Below, piece by piece: positions 1 to 30,994 of a stretch of DNA of 30,994 nt; position 1 is the first letter of the stretch; each line of letters starts with the position of its first letter. Below the pieces are notes generated by a model, which worked only from the letters and a program-made list of their open reading frames with translations, did no database searches and was not told the DNA's origin. Location of the stretch: NCBI GenBank assembly GCA_008931825.1, contig QXVZ01014543.1:1-30994 (forward strand), written 5' to 3'. The stretch is from Phallusia fumigata (Eukaryota; Chordata; Ascidiacea; Phlebobranchia; Ascidiidae). The position numbers and the translations under genes are program-made.

Positions 1-438
1 TATTTTTCGTACTGGCAGCCCGTTTTGCTGTCCCAAGTAGGCTAATTACGGAGTTAATCGTTCTACCCATTATTATATCTCGCTAACAGACTAAAGATAA
101 ACTATGCCGGCATTTGAACCAGCACTCAGTGTCATTAAACCGATAACCATTACCTGCAAAGATTTTGTAAAACATAAAATGTTTGTTTTTATATATGACA
201 TCAGTCTTGTATGACCGACACAAGAATTCGAGGGCTTGAGATATACGGAGGGCCGATTACCGAATGTCCGTTAAAAGAAGTGTTTACATTTATATGCTTA
301 AACACAATAGCGTATTTCTATCTGTTTCAAAGCAGGTCTGAAAGATTTTGCTTTAGGGCCCCGTCATTCATGCATTGGTCTTATGCACCGATTGTTACTA
401 GAAATCAAACTAAAACCCTGATTTGTTACTGGACTTAC
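1..438 (-). other. Partial intron after the last visible exon
   Basis: It starts with the donor GTAAGT of exon 47 and runs off the window. I see no further exon, repeat or RNA in it. Confidence 0.7.
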
Positions 439-30979
<30,541 letters not shown>

Positions 30980-30994
30980 CTAAAAATATGTACA

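Overview
The window is eukaryotic. Almost all of it is one large gene on the minus strand: an orthologue of the lysosomal trafficking regulator LYST (CHS1/beige), a BEACH-WD40 protein. I could place 47 coding exons, about 7.8 kb of coding sequence or roughly 2,610 codons. They run from 30979 (nearest the N-terminus) down to 439 (nearest the C-terminus). Every junction has usable splice signals and the reading frame is carried from exon to exon. The gene is open at both ends: roughly the N-terminal third lies beyond 30979, and the last WD40 blades lie before position 1. Short introns (mostly 200-700 nt), AT-rich introns, a deuterostome-like LYST sequence and small palindromic repeats suggest a compact invertebrate chordate genome, most likely a tunicate such as Ciona. 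The species itself is inferred, not shown.

Layout in order of transcription: 30979-26646 holds an acidic linker, helical-repeat segments and the start of the concanavalin A/LamG-like domain. 24149-22385 holds the rest of that domain. 21101-14294 holds the armadillo/HEAT-like middle part. 13853-12376 is a low-complexity linker that includes a Ser/Pro repeat. 12303-9684 holds helical segments before the PH domain. 8987-7020 is the PH-like (PH-BEACH) domain, 6665-2868 the BEACH domain, and 2789-439 a linker and the first WD40 blades. I see no second gene and no complete RNA gene.

The assembly is imperfect. Four single Ns (17037, 17493, 23380, 26467) look like contig joins. At 26467 the same 2,195-bp segment (24272-26466 and 26468-28662) is present twice with one mismatch seen, so three whole exons and most of a fourth are repeated. 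Splice phases do not allow the extra exons to be used, so this is probably an unmerged overlap or haplotype. At 17037 two diverged versions of one intron sit side by side. At 17493 seven bases are repeated across a splice donor.

The introns carry mobile-element remains: an 836-bp non-autonomous hAT-type element with perfect 12-bp ends and 8-bp target duplication (10043-10878), a 184-bp hAT-type MITE (5143-5326), and a family of palindromic elements. Some sequences related to that palindromic family contain a motif resembling the hammerhead-ribozyme core (CTGATGA, short stem, GAAAC); the cleanest is at 12690-12718 on the minus strand. That motif family is the most interesting possibly undescribed signal here.
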